Origin: Microbacterium sp. 1.5R
GTDB taxonomy: Bacteria > Actinomycetota > Actinomycetes > Actinomycetales > Microbacteriaceae
DNA: 64,000 nucleotides
Reading direction: 5' to 3'
Assembly: GCF_001889265.1 (NCBI RefSeq)
Contig: NZ_CP018151.1
Coordinates: 2,976,001 to 3,040,000, forward strand
In this document: one piece after another, positions 16,161 through 25,497 of the stretch
How positions within the stretch are numbered: position 1 is the first letter of the stretch
Layout: the number at the start of each line of letters is the position of its first letter
Position numbers and translations under genes: made by a program
Notes under the pieces: model-generated
Told to the model about the DNA's origin: nothing
Database searches by the model: none
The model's input: the letters and a program-made list of their open reading frames with translations, nothing else

Positions 16161-16574
16161 CTAGCTCTGGGCAGGCTCTTCCACTCTTGGACTGTCAGCG
16201 ATAGCCGCTTCAGCGAGACGGAAAGCCTCGAGCGCTGCAGGCATCCCCACATAGACAGCCGTTTGGAGCAGCACTTCCTGGATCTCTGAGACGGTCACGC
16301 CGTTCCGGAGAGCGCCACGAACATGCCCCTGCAATTCGTGACCACGGTTGAGTGCAGTCAGCATCGCGATGTTGATGAGGCTACGTTCGCGCCTGGCGAG
16401 CCCGGGGCGCGACCAGACCTCGCCCCACGCGTATTCGGTCACGAGCTCTTGGATGGGTCGCGCGAATTCGGACGCATCATCGAGCGAGCGCTGCACGTGT
16501 GCGTCGCCGAGCACTTCCCGGCGGATTCTGAGGCCGACGTCGTAGGTGTCGCGATGGCTGCTGTCGTTCGTCAT
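16161..16574 (-). CDS. Carboxymuconolactone decarboxylase family protein (PcaC-like)
   Basis: 137 aa from ATG at 16574 with GGAGACCAGTG before it. The whole protein is the six-helix CMD domain: ITEYAWGEVW-type helix (LVTEYAWGEVWSRPGLARRE), SLINIAMLTALNRGHELQGH and GVTVSEIQEVLLQTAVYVGM, as in 4-carboxymuconolactone decarboxylases. There is no CxxC pair, so it is not an AhpD-type peroxidase reductant. It lies 33 bp or so after the TetR frame on the opposite strand side of RraA. The exact substrate may differ from the protocatechuate pathway, because no other pca gene is present. Confidence 0.85.
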   Translation of the reverse strand: MTNDSSHRDTYDVGLRIRREVLGDAHVQRSLDDASEFARPIQELVTEYAWGEVWSRPGLARRERSLINIAMLTALNRGHELQGHVRGALRNGVTVSEIQEVLLQTAVYVGMPAALEAFRLAEAAIADSPRVEEPAQS

Positions 16575-16609
16575 CACTGGTCTCCGGACAGTTGGGCAGA
16601 CGGCGCGGT

Positions 16610-17254
16610 CTATCGCGCTTCAGTGAGCGGGGCTATGCCGTGGAGGATGAAGTCGCGGTAGTGGCTGACGACAGTGGCACGCGGTACGTCCGGGTGATTG
16701 AGCCACCAGCGACCGAGCTGTTCACCCACGCCGCTGATCATGTAGGCGACGGCCTCGATCTGCTCTGACGAGACCGAGGACTGCATGTGCTCACCGATGT
16801 CCGCGATCCGCATGATCGTGGCCCGTCGCAGCGCCGTGAAGTGATCCGCCGTGCGCCCAGGGCCGGCGAGTGCGGGCGCGAACATGAGCGCCCACCGGCT
16901 CGGGGTGTTCTCCAACAGACTGAAGAAGATGTCTCCACCGCGCTCGAGGATCTCAGGCAGTGGGAGCCCGGCAGCGGCGGGCGCCGTGAGGTCGGTCAGC
17001 CGCGCCTCGAGTTCCGCCTGCGCGCGTTCCACCCCGCTCCGCAGGACCTGCTCCTTGCTGTCGAAGTGCGCGTAGACGACGGCGCGCGTCACACCGGCTG
17101 CGCGGGCGATGTCCTCCATCGTCGTCGGCTCGTACCCGACCTCCGAGAAGAGAGATTCCGCAGTGTCGAGCAGCTGGCCGCGGCGCTGCTCCTTGGTCAG
17201 ACGACGACGAGGTGTGGACACGCCTGCCATGCTACGGGCACTTGTGATCGGCAT
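16610..17254 (-). CDS. TetR-family regulator, likely controller of the ACTATAC regulon
   Basis: 214 aa from ATG at 17254. A much longer frame to 17713 is antisense to the FAH gene and was rejected. The N-terminus is basic (TPRRRLTKEQRRGQLLDTA) and the helix-turn-helix is TMEDIARAAGVTRAVVYAHF. The ligand domain covers ~75-205. GTATAGT on the minus strand at 17267-17261 gives a -10 that places the transcript start at or next to the ATG, so translation is probably leaderless. Operator O2 overlaps this -10, suggesting autorepression and control of the divergent FAH operon; ATG at 17230 is an alternative start. Confidence 0.87.
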   Translation of the reverse strand: MPITSARSMAGVSTPRRRLTKEQRRGQLLDTAESLFSEVGYEPTTMEDIARAAGVTRAVVYAHFDSKEQVLRSGVERAQAELEARLTDLTAPAAAGLPLPEILERGGDIFFSLLENTPSRWALMFAPALAGPGRTADHFTALRRATIMRIADIGEHMQSSVSSEQIEAVAYMISGVGEQLGRWWLNHPDVPRATVVSHYRDFILHGIAPLTEAR

Positions 17255-17260
17255 ATGGCA

Positions 17261-17279
17261 ACTATACAGTGTGTGTAGT
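17261..17279. promoter_or_regulatory. TetR operator O2 between tetR and the FAH operon
   Basis: ACTATAC-AGTGT-GTGTAGT, one mismatch from the perfect ACTATAC-N5-GTATAGT at 25503-25521. It lies in the 66-bp divergent region and overlaps the putative tetR -10. Confidence 0.65.
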
Positions 17280-17320
17280 AACCTCGCTAGGTTCCTAGTC
17301 AACGATGCAGAGGAGTTCCG

Positions 17321-18271
17321 GTGAAGATCGGCATGGATGATGGTGCTCTCGTGGCCTTCGACGAGGCGGACGAAGAGTGGGTGCGCATCGGCACGTCTTG
17401 GGGTGATGACCTGCTCGCCTTCCTCGGCGACGGCGAGCCCGCAGTGAAGCGGGCACGGGAGATTCTTGCCGCAGACGATCGCGTGATCGGTGCGGCGCCG
17501 TCGGGCCTGCCGTTCCGGCCGGGCTCGCTGCGGGCGTTCGCGCTCTGGGAAAAGCACATGGTCGGTGGCGGGCACGGGATGATCGAACGTTTCGGCACAC
17601 CGCTCGAGCGCAATGCCGTTCGCGTCTACGAGAAGCTCACCCGGAAGGTCTTCCCCGCCTTGCGGATGCCGGCGAACTACTTCAAGTACCCGCAGTACTA
17701 CATGAGCAATCACCGCTCAGTACTGCCCGACCAGGCGGAGGTGCCCTGGCCGCGGCATGCCCGGGTGGTGGACTTCGAGCTGGAGATCGGCATCGTCGTC
17801 GGACAGGAAGTGCGTAACTGCACGCCTGCCGAAGGTGCTGCGGCCATTGCAGGCTTCACTGTCATGAACGACCTCAGTCTGCGTGACACGCAGTGGAGCG
17901 ATACTCGCCAGGGGACATTCGGAGGAATCGTCAAATCGAAGACCTGGGCCGGCGCGATGGGAGCGATCATCGTCACGCCGGAGGAGATCCTCCCGCGCTG
18001 GGACCGTCTGACCGGCTCAGTCCGTGTCAATGGCGACCTGTGGGTCCGCGGTTCCACCGCAGGTTCGCAATGGGGTCCCGGCGATGCGCTCGCCTACGCG
18101 TCACGTGACGAGACCCTCTTCCCGGGCGACGTCCTCTCCACTGGCACCCTCCCCGGATGCTGTGGCCTGGAGCTTCGCCGCTTCCCCCGACCCGGTGATC
18201 GTGTCGATCTTGAGATCGAGAACATCGGCACGTTGACGACATTCCTCGGACAGAAAGAAGTTGCACGGTGA
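17321..18271 (+). CDS. Fumarylacetoacetate hydrolase (FAH) family protein
   Basis: 316 aa from GTG at 17321 with AGAGGAG upstream. FAH-family enzymes use a divalent metal to cleave C-C bonds in beta-diketo or acylpyruvate compounds, or to hydrate, decarboxylate or isomerize enoates. Visible family motifs are NYFKYPQYYMSNHRSVL, DFELEIGIVVG with the metal-binding ExE, FTVMNDLSLRDTQWSD, and PGDVLSTGTLPGCCGLE. It is the first gene of a run in which each gene overlaps the next by 4 bp to 22653. This indicates one transcript under operator O2 and a shared pathway. Confidence 0.9.
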   Translation: MKIGMDDGALVAFDEADEEWVRIGTSWGDDLLAFLGDGEPAVKRAREILAADDRVIGAAPSGLPFRPGSLRAFALWEKHMVGGGHGMIERFGTPLERNAVRVYEKLTRKVFPALRMPANYFKYPQYYMSNHRSVLPDQAEVPWPRHARVVDFELEIGIVVGQEVRNCTPAEGAAAIAGFTVMNDLSLRDTQWSDTRQGTFGGIVKSKTWAGAMGAIIVTPEEILPRWDRLTGSVRVNGDLWVRGSTAGSQWGPGDALAYASRDETLFPGDVLSTGTLPGCCGLELRRFPRPGDRVDLEIENIGTLTTFLGQKEVAR

Positions 18272-19122
18272 TGGCACGAACCAGACGCCGCCCCCTTGTC
18301 GTAGTCACAGGCTGCGACTCCGGAATCGGCAAAGCCCTTGCGCTGGAGTTCAACAAGCGCGGCGCATCGGTGATCGCGACCGGGTTGGATACGGCAGCGA
18401 TGAGCGACCTCGAACAGCAGGGCATGCGGGTCGTCCGACTCGACATCACCGATGACACGGAGATCGCCGGGCTGATGCGGTTGCTCGATGACGAGAAGCT
18501 GCACGTCGATTTCCTGGTCAACAACGCCGGCTACGGCGCCATGGGACCCACCCTCGAGATGCCGCCCGCTGACGTGCGTGCACAGTTCGGGGTGAACGTG
18601 TTCGGCACACTCGCGGTGACCCAGGCGATCGCAAACCGGATGGTGGAGCGTCGGTCGGGGCGCATCGTGACCATCGGCAGCACCGCCGGTGTGATGACGA
18701 CTCCGTTCGCGGGGATCTACTGTGCGACCAAGACAGCCATCCATGCCGTCAACGACGCGCTGCGGATGGAGTTGTCTCCGTTCGGGATCGACGTGATCCG
18801 CATCGAGCCCAACCAGATTCGAACGGGGTTCGGTGACACCGCCGCCAAGGCCCTGGAGCGACGACTCGATTCAGGCTCCCGATACGAGAAGGTCCGTGAT
18901 GCCGCCGTCGGCCGGGCCCGCGCCTCGCAGCATGAGGGCTCGATGCCTGCGGAGGATTTCGCGCGTATCGTCGTGCATGGCGTCACCCGCAAGAAGGCTC
19001 CGGTACGCCTGCGCGTCGGGAAGGAACTTTGGCCCTATCCGCTGTTCAAGCCGTTCCTGCCTTCCCGATTCATGGACCGCGTCCTGAGCGGCCGGTTCCA
19101 GCTGGATCGGCTCGCCTCATGA
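18268..19122 (+). CDS. Short-chain dehydrogenase/reductase
   Basis: 284 aa from GTG at 18268 (ATG at 18271), overlapping the FAH stop as GTGA. The Rossmann motif is VVVTGCDSGIGKALAL, then LVNNAGYGAMGP, the catalytic Ser in TIGSTAGVMTTP and the catalytic YCATK. The acidic-free start of strand 2 (ATGLDTA) suggests NADP or NAD cannot be decided by eye. The C-terminal ~60 residues (RLRVGKELWPYPLFKPFLPS) are longer than in classical SDRs, as in 17-beta-HSD-like members. Second gene of the coupled operon. Confidence 0.88.
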   Translation: MMARTRRRPLVVVTGCDSGIGKALALEFNKRGASVIATGLDTAAMSDLEQQGMRVVRLDITDDTEIAGLMRLLDDEKLHVDFLVNNAGYGAMGPTLEMPPADVRAQFGVNVFGTLAVTQAIANRMVERRSGRIVTIGSTAGVMTTPFAGIYCATKTAIHAVNDALRMELSPFGIDVIRIEPNQIRTGFGDTAAKALERRLDSGSRYEKVRDAAVGRARASQHEGSMPAEDFARIVVHGVTRKKAPVRLRVGKELWPYPLFKPFLPSRFMDRVLSGRFQLDRLAS

Positions 19123-19955
19123 GCCGCTTCCCACTCGCGCAGCCGGACGCTGCCGCAGTCATCACCGGCGGAGCATCCGGGATCGGCGCCGCTACGGCCC
19201 TCGAGCTCGCCCGACGCGGCAGCCACATCGCATTGCTGGACCGTGACGAGCAGGGCCTGCAGCGGGTTGCTGAGCAGGTTCGTGCGCTCGGCGTCACGGC
19301 TTCGACGCATGTCGTAGATCTGTCCGACCCCGACAGCGTCACCCCTGTCCCTAATCAAGTCGCAGCAGAGCATGGCGGCGCGCACATCCTGGTCAACTGC
19401 GCCGGGGTGTCTCTGCTGGGCACGTTCGCTCAGCTCACGCTGGACGAGTTCGACTGGCTGCTGCGGGTCAACCTCTGGGGAACGATCGTCACGACGAAGC
19501 TCTTCCTTCCACACCTCTCCGCTCGGCGCGCGGCGCACATCTCGAACCTGTCCAGTGGGTACGGTCTTCTGGCCCCTCCCGGACGCGCCCCGTACGCCAC
19601 TTCGAAGTTCGGGGTTCGCGGGTTCACGGAGTCGCTCCGCAACGAGATGGCTGGCGGCCCCGTGTCCGTCTCCGTCGTGCACCCCGGCGGTATCAAGACT
19701 CAGATCGCGATGAAGGCCCGGGTGGCGGCAGCCGTCGATCCAGCAGTGGCGAAGAAGGCCGCCGAGGCGCAGACGAATGCGTATCGGACCACGCCCGAAG
19801 ATGCCGCTATCGCTATCGTGGCCGGAATCGAGAAACGACGAGGCCGTGTGCTGATCGGATCCGACGTTCGGGTTCTGGACGCGGTCGCTCGCCTGACTCC
19901 CGCCCATTACTGGCGCCTCATCGGTTCCAGCCTTTCCGCCGCCACACGCACATGA
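19119..19955 (+). CDS. Short-chain dehydrogenase/reductase
   Basis: 278 aa from ATG at 19119, which overlaps the preceding stop as ATGA; a longer in-frame ORF from 19029 was discarded. Motifs are VITGGASGIGAATALELA, ALLDRDEQGL (an Asp after strand 2, favouring NAD), LVNCAGVSLLG, NLSSGYG and YATSKFGVRGF. It is related to the SDR at 24617-25480 (both have SSxYGLxAPPGxxxYxxSKF and PGGxxTxIAxxARVAAA). Third gene of the coupled operon. Likely an alcohol or hydroxy-acid dehydrogenase in the pathway. Confidence 0.88.
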   Translation: MSRFPLAQPDAAAVITGGASGIGAATALELARRGSHIALLDRDEQGLQRVAEQVRALGVTASTHVVDLSDPDSVTPVPNQVAAEHGGAHILVNCAGVSLLGTFAQLTLDEFDWLLRVNLWGTIVTTKLFLPHLSARRAAHISNLSSGYGLLAPPGRAPYATSKFGVRGFTESLRNEMAGGPVSVSVVHPGGIKTQIAMKARVAAAVDPAVAKKAAEAQTNAYRTTPEDAAIAIVAGIEKRRGRVLIGSDVRVLDAVARLTPAHYWRLIGSSLSAATRT

Positions 19956-21757
19956 GCACCGAGAACTCTGTGACGTACCATCAGTCCACGCTGTTCCAAC
20001 TGTGGTTTAGGCGAGACATCGACGAGGAGACCGCGCGAGCACACTGGCTGGGCACGCACGCGCAGCTGGTCGCGGTCACTCCCGGACTGTGGGAGTACAG
20101 ACAGCACCACTTCGATTCCGGACCGGGCATCTGGCCAGCGGTCGAGGGTGTCGAGACCGAGATCCCTGAGTCGGAGCGAATGGATGGGTCGCCGGAGGCG
20201 ACACTCGCCCACGCGCTGTCTCCCGTCCTGTCTGCATCGCAGAACCGGCGGGTCGCCGCAGACGAGGCGAACGCATTCCGCCGCACCGTGATGAACATCA
20301 CAGCTCTTCGGGGCACCCAATGGATTCGCACCGGAGCAGGTATCGGCGCCAGAACTGTGATCTACCTGCGCAGCAGGTCCGGCGCTGCGGACCGTGGATT
20401 CGCCACGTTCGTCAACGACGTTCTCGCACCAGCGCTGGAAGCCGAGACCGGACTGCTCGAGATCCGCGTCGCGACTTACCAGCCGTGGAAGGAAGCGCTG
20501 TGGAACACACCGAATGTCGATCATTCGAATCCGCCAGGGCAGCAGTTCCACGGTTCACTCATTCTCGGAGCGGCAGACCGCGACGCTCTCTCATCAGCGT
20601 TGGTGAGGGTTTCGGCAGAACTGGGAGATGAGCTGCGAAGCCATCTGGCAGCGGTGCACGCGTACCCGGTGAGCAGGACCCACGTGTTCCGACAGGACGG
20701 CCGGATCACTCTGCCACGCGACAACATCTCGCCGCCTCGTCGTAAACAACGACTACGCCCGGAACGACTGACTCTCCCGCCCATCCCGCCCCGCAGCAGC
20801 GCGCGCACCGGCAGCACCCCGATGGGTCGTGGCCGGCTGCTGCCCCTTCCCGGCTCGGGACCCGAGCACGTGATCGCCACGCCCGATGGGCACCTGATCA
20901 CAGGCTTGAAGGACGGGCGCATCGTTCTGGTCGATCCGGTCACCACGGCGACGTCGATCGTGGCGGACACGGGCGGCAGGCCGCTCGGCGTCACGCTGCT
21001 CGATTCGGAGACGTTGCTTGTGTGCGACGCTCACCGCGGGCTGCTCAGCATCTCTCTGGCTGACTCGCGGGTCACGGTGCTCGTCGAGGACATCGATGGC
21101 GTGCCGCTGCGGTTCTGCAGCAATGCCGCGACTGCCCCGGACGGATCGATCTGGTTTACTGAATCCACTCACCGATACGACTACGAGCAGTACCTCGGCG
21201 CGTTCTTCGAACGTGCCCCTACCGGCCGGGTCTTCCGTCGCGATGCCGACGGGTCCGTGGAGCTGGTCGCCGACCGGATGTACTTCCCCAACGGGATCGC
21301 CCTCACCCCGGACGGGTCGGCCATGCTCGTTGCTGAGACATCCGCAGCCCGGATCCAGCGCATTCCCGTGACCGGTGCCCGCGCCGGCGTGCCATCGATC
21401 GTCGCCGGAAACCTGCCGGGATATCCCGACAACCTCTCGGCGTTCGTGGACGGCCGGTCGTGGGTCGCGCTGGTCACACCGAGGAGTGCCACTCTGGAGC
21501 GTCTCGGATCCACGCCCGGCATCGTCCCGCGCACCCTCTGGAAGCTCCCTGACCGCCTGAGCGCCTCGGGCCCGACCAGCGCATGGATGTGGGCCATCGA
21601 TGAGGAGGGAACGATGGTGCACGATATGCAGTCCTACGATGCCGGAGTCACGGACATCACCGGCGTCGCCGAACTCGATGGCACACTGTACGGTGTCAGC
21701 CCCGACAATGCAGCGATCTTCGCAGTCCGTGGGCCGAAGGAGGGCCGGGAATCATGA
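19952..21757 (+). CDS. EthD-like domain fused to a strictosidine-synthase/SMP-30-like propeller
   Basis: 601 aa, start overlapping the previous stop as ATGA. Residues ~10-250 hold two ferredoxin-like EthD-type units (LFQLWFRRDIDEETARAHWL, GTHAQLVAVTPGLWEY; then GARTVIYLRSRSG). A proline- and arginine-rich linker (~255-295) follows. Residues ~300-595 form a six-bladed propeller of the strictosidine synthase/lactonase kind: PDGSIWFTESTHRYDYEQY, ADRMYFPNGIALTPDGS, MLVAETSAARIQRIP and LPGYPDNLSAFVDG. EthD units often bind or convert polyketide-like aromatics, and such propellers often hydrolyse lactones. A bifunctional enzyme is possible. Confidence 0.8.
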   Translation: MSTENSVTYHQSTLFQLWFRRDIDEETARAHWLGTHAQLVAVTPGLWEYRQHHFDSGPGIWPAVEGVETEIPESERMDGSPEATLAHALSPVLSASQNRRVAADEANAFRRTVMNITALRGTQWIRTGAGIGARTVIYLRSRSGAADRGFATFVNDVLAPALEAETGLLEIRVATYQPWKEALWNTPNVDHSNPPGQQFHGSLILGAADRDALSSALVRVSAELGDELRSHLAAVHAYPVSRTHVFRQDGRITLPRDNISPPRRKQRLRPERLTLPPIPPRSSARTGSTPMGRGRLLPLPGSGPEHVIATPDGHLITGLKDGRIVLVDPVTTATSIVADTGGRPLGVTLLDSETLLVCDAHRGLLSISLADSRVTVLVEDIDGVPLRFCSNAATAPDGSIWFTESTHRYDYEQYLGAFFERAPTGRVFRRDADGSVELVADRMYFPNGIALTPDGSAMLVAETSAARIQRIPVTGARAGVPSIVAGNLPGYPDNLSAFVDGRSWVALVTPRSATLERLGSTPGIVPRTLWKLPDRLSASGPTSAWMWAIDEEGTMVHDMQSYDAGVTDITGVAELDGTLYGVSPDNAAIFAVRGPKEGRES

Positions 21758-22653
21758 CGTTCTTGATGCGCGCGGCAGGGAATCTTCTCGCCCTGCAGCC
21801 GAACCGGCTCCGAGACGCTGCGACGGCCAGTCGAATCGGACAGGCGGAGCGCAGAGACGCCCCGATTCCGAAACGTCTGGTCAGACAGCTCGAGATCGAC
21901 GATCGAATCATCGCCGGACTGCGGGTTCGTATCCTTCGACCCCTCGCAGGCGGACACAACGCGACGATCATCTACCTGCACGGCGGCGCGTATGTCAATG
22001 CGATCGCAACCGCGCACTGGCACATCATCCGCGAACTCGTCGACCGTACCGGAGCCACCGTATGGGTGCCGTCGTATGAACTCGCGCCTGAAAGCCATGC
22101 GCAGGAGGCGTACCCGCCCCTCGAAGCGATCATCGCGGAAGCGTCTCATGCGGAGCACCCGCTGTACCTGGCGGGCGACTCTGCCGGGGGCGGACTCGCA
22201 CTCGGGCTCGCCATCGCCGCCAGAGACCGCCCCGGGCCCCCGATCGCCGGAGTGTTCCTGTTCTCGCCCTGGGTGGATGTCACGATGGAAAATCCTGCTG
22301 CGCGTGTACTCGAGCGCGCCGATGTGATGCTGGGGGTCGACGGCCTGGCGTACTGGGGATCCCGATGGGCGGGCGCCTGGGGAGTCCAGCATCCCCTGGT
22401 CAGCCCCATCTTCGATCACCTGGGGGACCTGCCCCCCACACGCATCTACCAGGGCGAACGAGACCTGTTCCTCCCGGACGCCCAACGCCTCCATGACAAA
22501 GCCACCGCAGCGGGCAGTCCTTCTGTCCTCAAGACCTACCGGGACGGATTCCACGTGTTCGTAGGATTGACAGTCGCCCGCGAATCGCAAGACGTCTTCG
22601 CGGACATCGCCCGGACGATGCGACTCACGGGAGAGACGAGATCGCCGTCCTGA
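21754..22653 (+). CDS. Alpha/beta hydrolase, hormone-sensitive-lipase type esterase
   Basis: 299 aa, start overlapping the previous stop as ATGA. The oxyanion motif is IIYLHGGAYVNAIA, the nucleophile elbow is YLAGDSAGGGLALGLA, and the expected Asp and His are in RIYQGERDLFLPDA and YRDGFHVFVG. It should cleave an ester or lactone in the cytosol. It ends the tightly coupled operon that starts at 17321. The FUSC gene follows after 36 bp. Confidence 0.9.
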   Translation: MTFLMRAAGNLLALQPNRLRDAATASRIGQAERRDAPIPKRLVRQLEIDDRIIAGLRVRILRPLAGGHNATIIYLHGGAYVNAIATAHWHIIRELVDRTGATVWVPSYELAPESHAQEAYPPLEAIIAEASHAEHPLYLAGDSAGGGLALGLAIAARDRPGPPIAGVFLFSPWVDVTMENPAARVLERADVMLGVDGLAYWGSRWAGAWGVQHPLVSPIFDHLGDLPPTRIYQGERDLFLPDAQRLHDKATAAGSPSVLKTYRDGFHVFVGLTVARESQDVFADIARTMRLTGETRSPS

Positions 22654-22689
22654 TCGTGAGCTGTCGGGAACTGGCTAGGAGCCGAACGA

Positions 22690-24579
22690 ATGAGCACTGA
22701 ACCCCACGCGAACTCACGCCCGCGCCCACGCGGACGTCGCTTTCTGGATTCACTCCCCCGCCCCTCTCTTTCCCTCCTGGTCGCTGTCACGGCTGTCGTC
22801 GCTCTTACTGCGGCCGTGGGGATGCTCGCAGGTCTGAGCGATGTCACCATTTACATGGGGCTGGTCGCGCTGTACGTCGCCATGGGTGCGTTCGGCGGCA
22901 CGCTCAAGGTGGACCTGTCCGTGGCCGCCTTGTTCTTCGTCGCGCTCGTTCTTTTCGTCGCCCTGCCTCTGCTGGTCTCGACCGTCTCGTTGTCTGCGGC
23001 GGCAGTGATGCTCATCATCGCCGTCGGGGTCTGCGGCATCCTCCCCGCGCTCGGCCGTCGCTACAACTCCGTGCGGCTCGGAATCGGCCTCATCACGGTG
23101 TACGCCTACGGTTATCACGCCACCCAGGGAATTAATTCCGTCGACATCATTCTGGGCACCTTCATCGCGTTCTTCATCGTCTTCGTCATCCGCCTCATCG
23201 CTGCTGTGCTGGATCGGGATGCCCCATTGCGGAACGCTGTGGCACGAGTGCTCACGGATCCGTCTCGGGGTGCTCTGGAAGATGCGGCCTTTGCTTGGCT
23301 CGCCGGGCCGTCCACGGTTTGGACCGGTGAGAGTCTCATCGGAGCAGTGCAGTATCGCGCCGCCATGTGGGCACTCGTCGAGCAGTCCGACGCGAGCTCA
23401 CCCGACACCACGCACTCCCGAGCCCGCTTCATCGCCGAAGCGGCTCCCGTCGCGTCGATGCTCGCGGACACGATCCGTTCACGCAAGGATCTCGCGGCGC
23501 GGATCGCCGACGTACGTGCCCGGTTGAACGAACTCGACCAGCACGTGGACCTGGAGGGCATCGATCGCGGGACCGCGGAGGTCGCCGTCGCCGGACTCCG
23601 CCGCAGCGCAAACGCCTCTTTGGCGCGGGACGGGAGCAGCGTCCGCGCGGCCGGCCAGATCAGGCGCAGGGCCGCTCGAGCCTCAGTTCGCGCAGCTCTC
23701 TCCTTTCGATCCGACTACCTCCGCCAGGCGTTGCGGGCCATGATCGCAGTCGCTCTTGCCCTTCTGATCGTGACGTTCGCTGGACACCCCGTGTTCGCGC
23801 TGCCCATTCTGATGGGTGCCTACGGTGTGCTGCAGCCCACGTTCGTCGGCGGACTGGCCGAAGCTGGCCGACGTATCATCGGAGTCGTCGTCGGCGCAGC
23901 CGTCGCCACGCTGATCGTCCTCACCGCACCGCCGGCCATCGCGACCGCGATATCGATCCTCGCGCTGATCATCGCCTTCGCTTTCATCGCGTCCAGCATC
24001 GCGATCTTCATGGGCAGCCTTGTCGTGACCTTGACGATCGCCGTCGCTCCCCTCGTGCACGTCGACTCCGTCACTTACGCCATCGGCTACGCCATCGCCG
24101 TGCTCGTGGGCGCGCTGCTTGCAGCGACGGTCGGCTTTCTCTCTGTTCCTCATCGAACGTTGAAGACTCGTGGAAAAGCACTCACAGAGGCCCTGAATGC
24201 GACCGCCGATGTCCTCGACGCAGTCGGCCGACCGCCAGCCTCTGACATCCAGGAGCGTCTACTCGAGGCTTTCCGTACGCAACAGAACACCGCTGCGGCA
24301 GCGCCCCCAGCGGTCTGGCACGCAGACGACGAAGCATCCCAGGCGGTGACCGGATTGAACCTCCTCGCCCTCGCCATGGTGCTCGGCTTCGCGCCGCACT
24401 CCCGCACCGCCGAGAACACCGCGCGCAGCGTGACGCCCCTTCTGCGCGACGGCGCACGACAGCCCCTTCGCGCGGCGGCCGCCGAATCGCTGTCCGACGA
24501 TGCACTCAACCAGTTGCTGACCGCAGAGTACGGGCGGCTTCATCATGCCGTACTCGCCCGCGCCGATCGCTCTCGGTGA
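22690..24579 (+). CDS. FUSC-family membrane transporter
   Basis: 629 aa. It has two groups of membrane helices (~residues 28-175 and ~345-485), each followed by a soluble region, the usual FUSC/AaeB plan. The second group includes RQALRAMIAVALALLIVTFA and PILMGAYGVLQPTFVGGLAE, a hallmark stretch. AaeB-type proteins export hydroxylated aromatic acids; here it may relieve acid stress from pathway intermediates. It is downstream of the esterase gene and likely in the same transcript. Nothing visible names a substrate. Confidence 0.82.
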   Translation: MSTEPHANSRPRPRGRRFLDSLPRPSLSLLVAVTAVVALTAAVGMLAGLSDVTIYMGLVALYVAMGAFGGTLKVDLSVAALFFVALVLFVALPLLVSTVSLSAAAVMLIIAVGVCGILPALGRRYNSVRLGIGLITVYAYGYHATQGINSVDIILGTFIAFFIVFVIRLIAAVLDRDAPLRNAVARVLTDPSRGALEDAAFAWLAGPSTVWTGESLIGAVQYRAAMWALVEQSDASSPDTTHSRARFIAEAAPVASMLADTIRSRKDLAARIADVRARLNELDQHVDLEGIDRGTAEVAVAGLRRSANASLARDGSSVRAAGQIRRRAARASVRAALSFRSDYLRQALRAMIAVALALLIVTFAGHPVFALPILMGAYGVLQPTFVGGLAEAGRRIIGVVVGAAVATLIVLTAPPAIATAISILALIIAFAFIASSIAIFMGSLVVTLTIAVAPLVHVDSVTYAIGYAIAVLVGALLAATVGFLSVPHRTLKTRGKALTEALNATADVLDAVGRPPASDIQERLLEAFRTQQNTAAAAPPAVWHADDEASQAVTGLNLLALAMVLGFAPHSRTAENTARSVTPLLRDGARQPLRAAAAESLSDDALNQLLTAEYGRLHHAVLARADRSR

Positions 24580-24616
24580 ACTGCCGACCCTCCTGAGAAG
24601 CGTTGACCGAATTGTG

Positions 24617-25480
24617 TCAGTCGTCGGCTCGAAGGACCGCAGCAGCGTTTCGGGTTCGCGTCGGGCGCAGACGTGCGAGCACCCGCAGGTTGCTGACCGG
24701 GAGCAGGCGCGCCACTACATCGGGAAGTTTCGCGGAGAAAGCTATCAACAGGCGCGGCCGGCGATGGCGGATCGCCCGCACGATATCGCGAGCCGCACTC
24801 TGCACGGGGTACGTCAGATTGCGGGCGTAGGTTTCGCGGGCGGCCGCGACGGCGTCGGCCGGGATAGCCGCAGCAACTCGAGCATTGGCGGCAATCTTGG
24901 TGCGCACCCCACCGGGAAAGATGGTCGTCACCGTCACACCGCTACCGGCCAGTTCGGCTCGTAGGACTTCAGAAAACCCGCGCAGGGCGAACTTGCTGGA
25001 CACGTATGCGACGTGGCCGGGGGGCGCGATCAGTCCGTACACGCTCGACACGTTCGCGATGTGTCCGCCAGGCTTGCGCAACAGCGGGAGGAGCCCACGG
25101 CACAATGCGACGGGTGCAGCGAAGTTCACCCGCATCACCCAATCGAATTCCTGCTCGGTCAGGTCACTGAACGATCCTCCGATGGCGACGCCGGCGACGT
25201 TTACCAGCAGGTCTACAGAGGACGTGCGCGCCCGCACCTGTTCCAGGATCGTGGGCACACCGTCGTCACTGGCCAGATCGGCAGTGATGGTGTGCAACTT
25301 CTGGCCTGGACTGGAGCCCAGTTGCTGCGCGAGCACCGCCAACCCCTCAGAATCACGGTCGATGAGGAACAGGGTGCTACCCAGAGCCCACAAATCCCGC
25401 GCCACCTGCTCGGCCATGCCGCTGGCTGCGCCGGTGATGACGACGATGGCGCCCCCGAATTCGAACGGTGCAAGTTTCAT
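24617..25480 (-). CDS. Short-chain dehydrogenase/reductase
   Basis: 287 aa with GAGGGAGATC before the ATG. Motifs are VVITGAASGMAEQVARDL (Met replaces the usual Ile in GxG), LFLIDRDSEGLAVL (Asp after strand 2, NAD preference), NVAGVAIGGSF, NVSSVYGLIAPPG and the catalytic YVSSKFALRGF. It closely parallels the SDR at 19119-19955. It is divergent from the MFS at 25604; operator O3 lies 18 bp upstream of its start, placing it in the same TetR regulon. Confidence 0.88.
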   Translation of the reverse strand: MKLAPFEFGGAIVVITGAASGMAEQVARDLWALGSTLFLIDRDSEGLAVLAQQLGSSPGQKLHTITADLASDDGVPTILEQVRARTSSVDLLVNVAGVAIGGSFSDLTEQEFDWVMRVNFAAPVALCRGLLPLLRKPGGHIANVSSVYGLIAPPGHVAYVSSKFALRGFSEVLRAELAGSGVTVTTIFPGGVRTKIAANARVAAAIPADAVAAARETYARNLTYPVQSAARDIVRAIRHRRPRLLIAFSAKLPDVVARLLPVSNLRVLARLRPTRTRNAAAVLRADD

Positions 25481-25497
25481 GATCTCCCTCGATCATC

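Noticed and set aside
16161-16574. Protocatechuate pathway assignment from the PcaC-like protein
   Set aside because: No pcaGH, pcaB or pcaIJ genes are in the window; the family also occurs in other pathways.
17255-17713. N-terminal extension of the TetR frame (to 17713) with cysteine- and histidine-containing sequence
   Set aside because: It is antisense to the FAH gene and crosses the operator and promoters; the family start lies at 17254.
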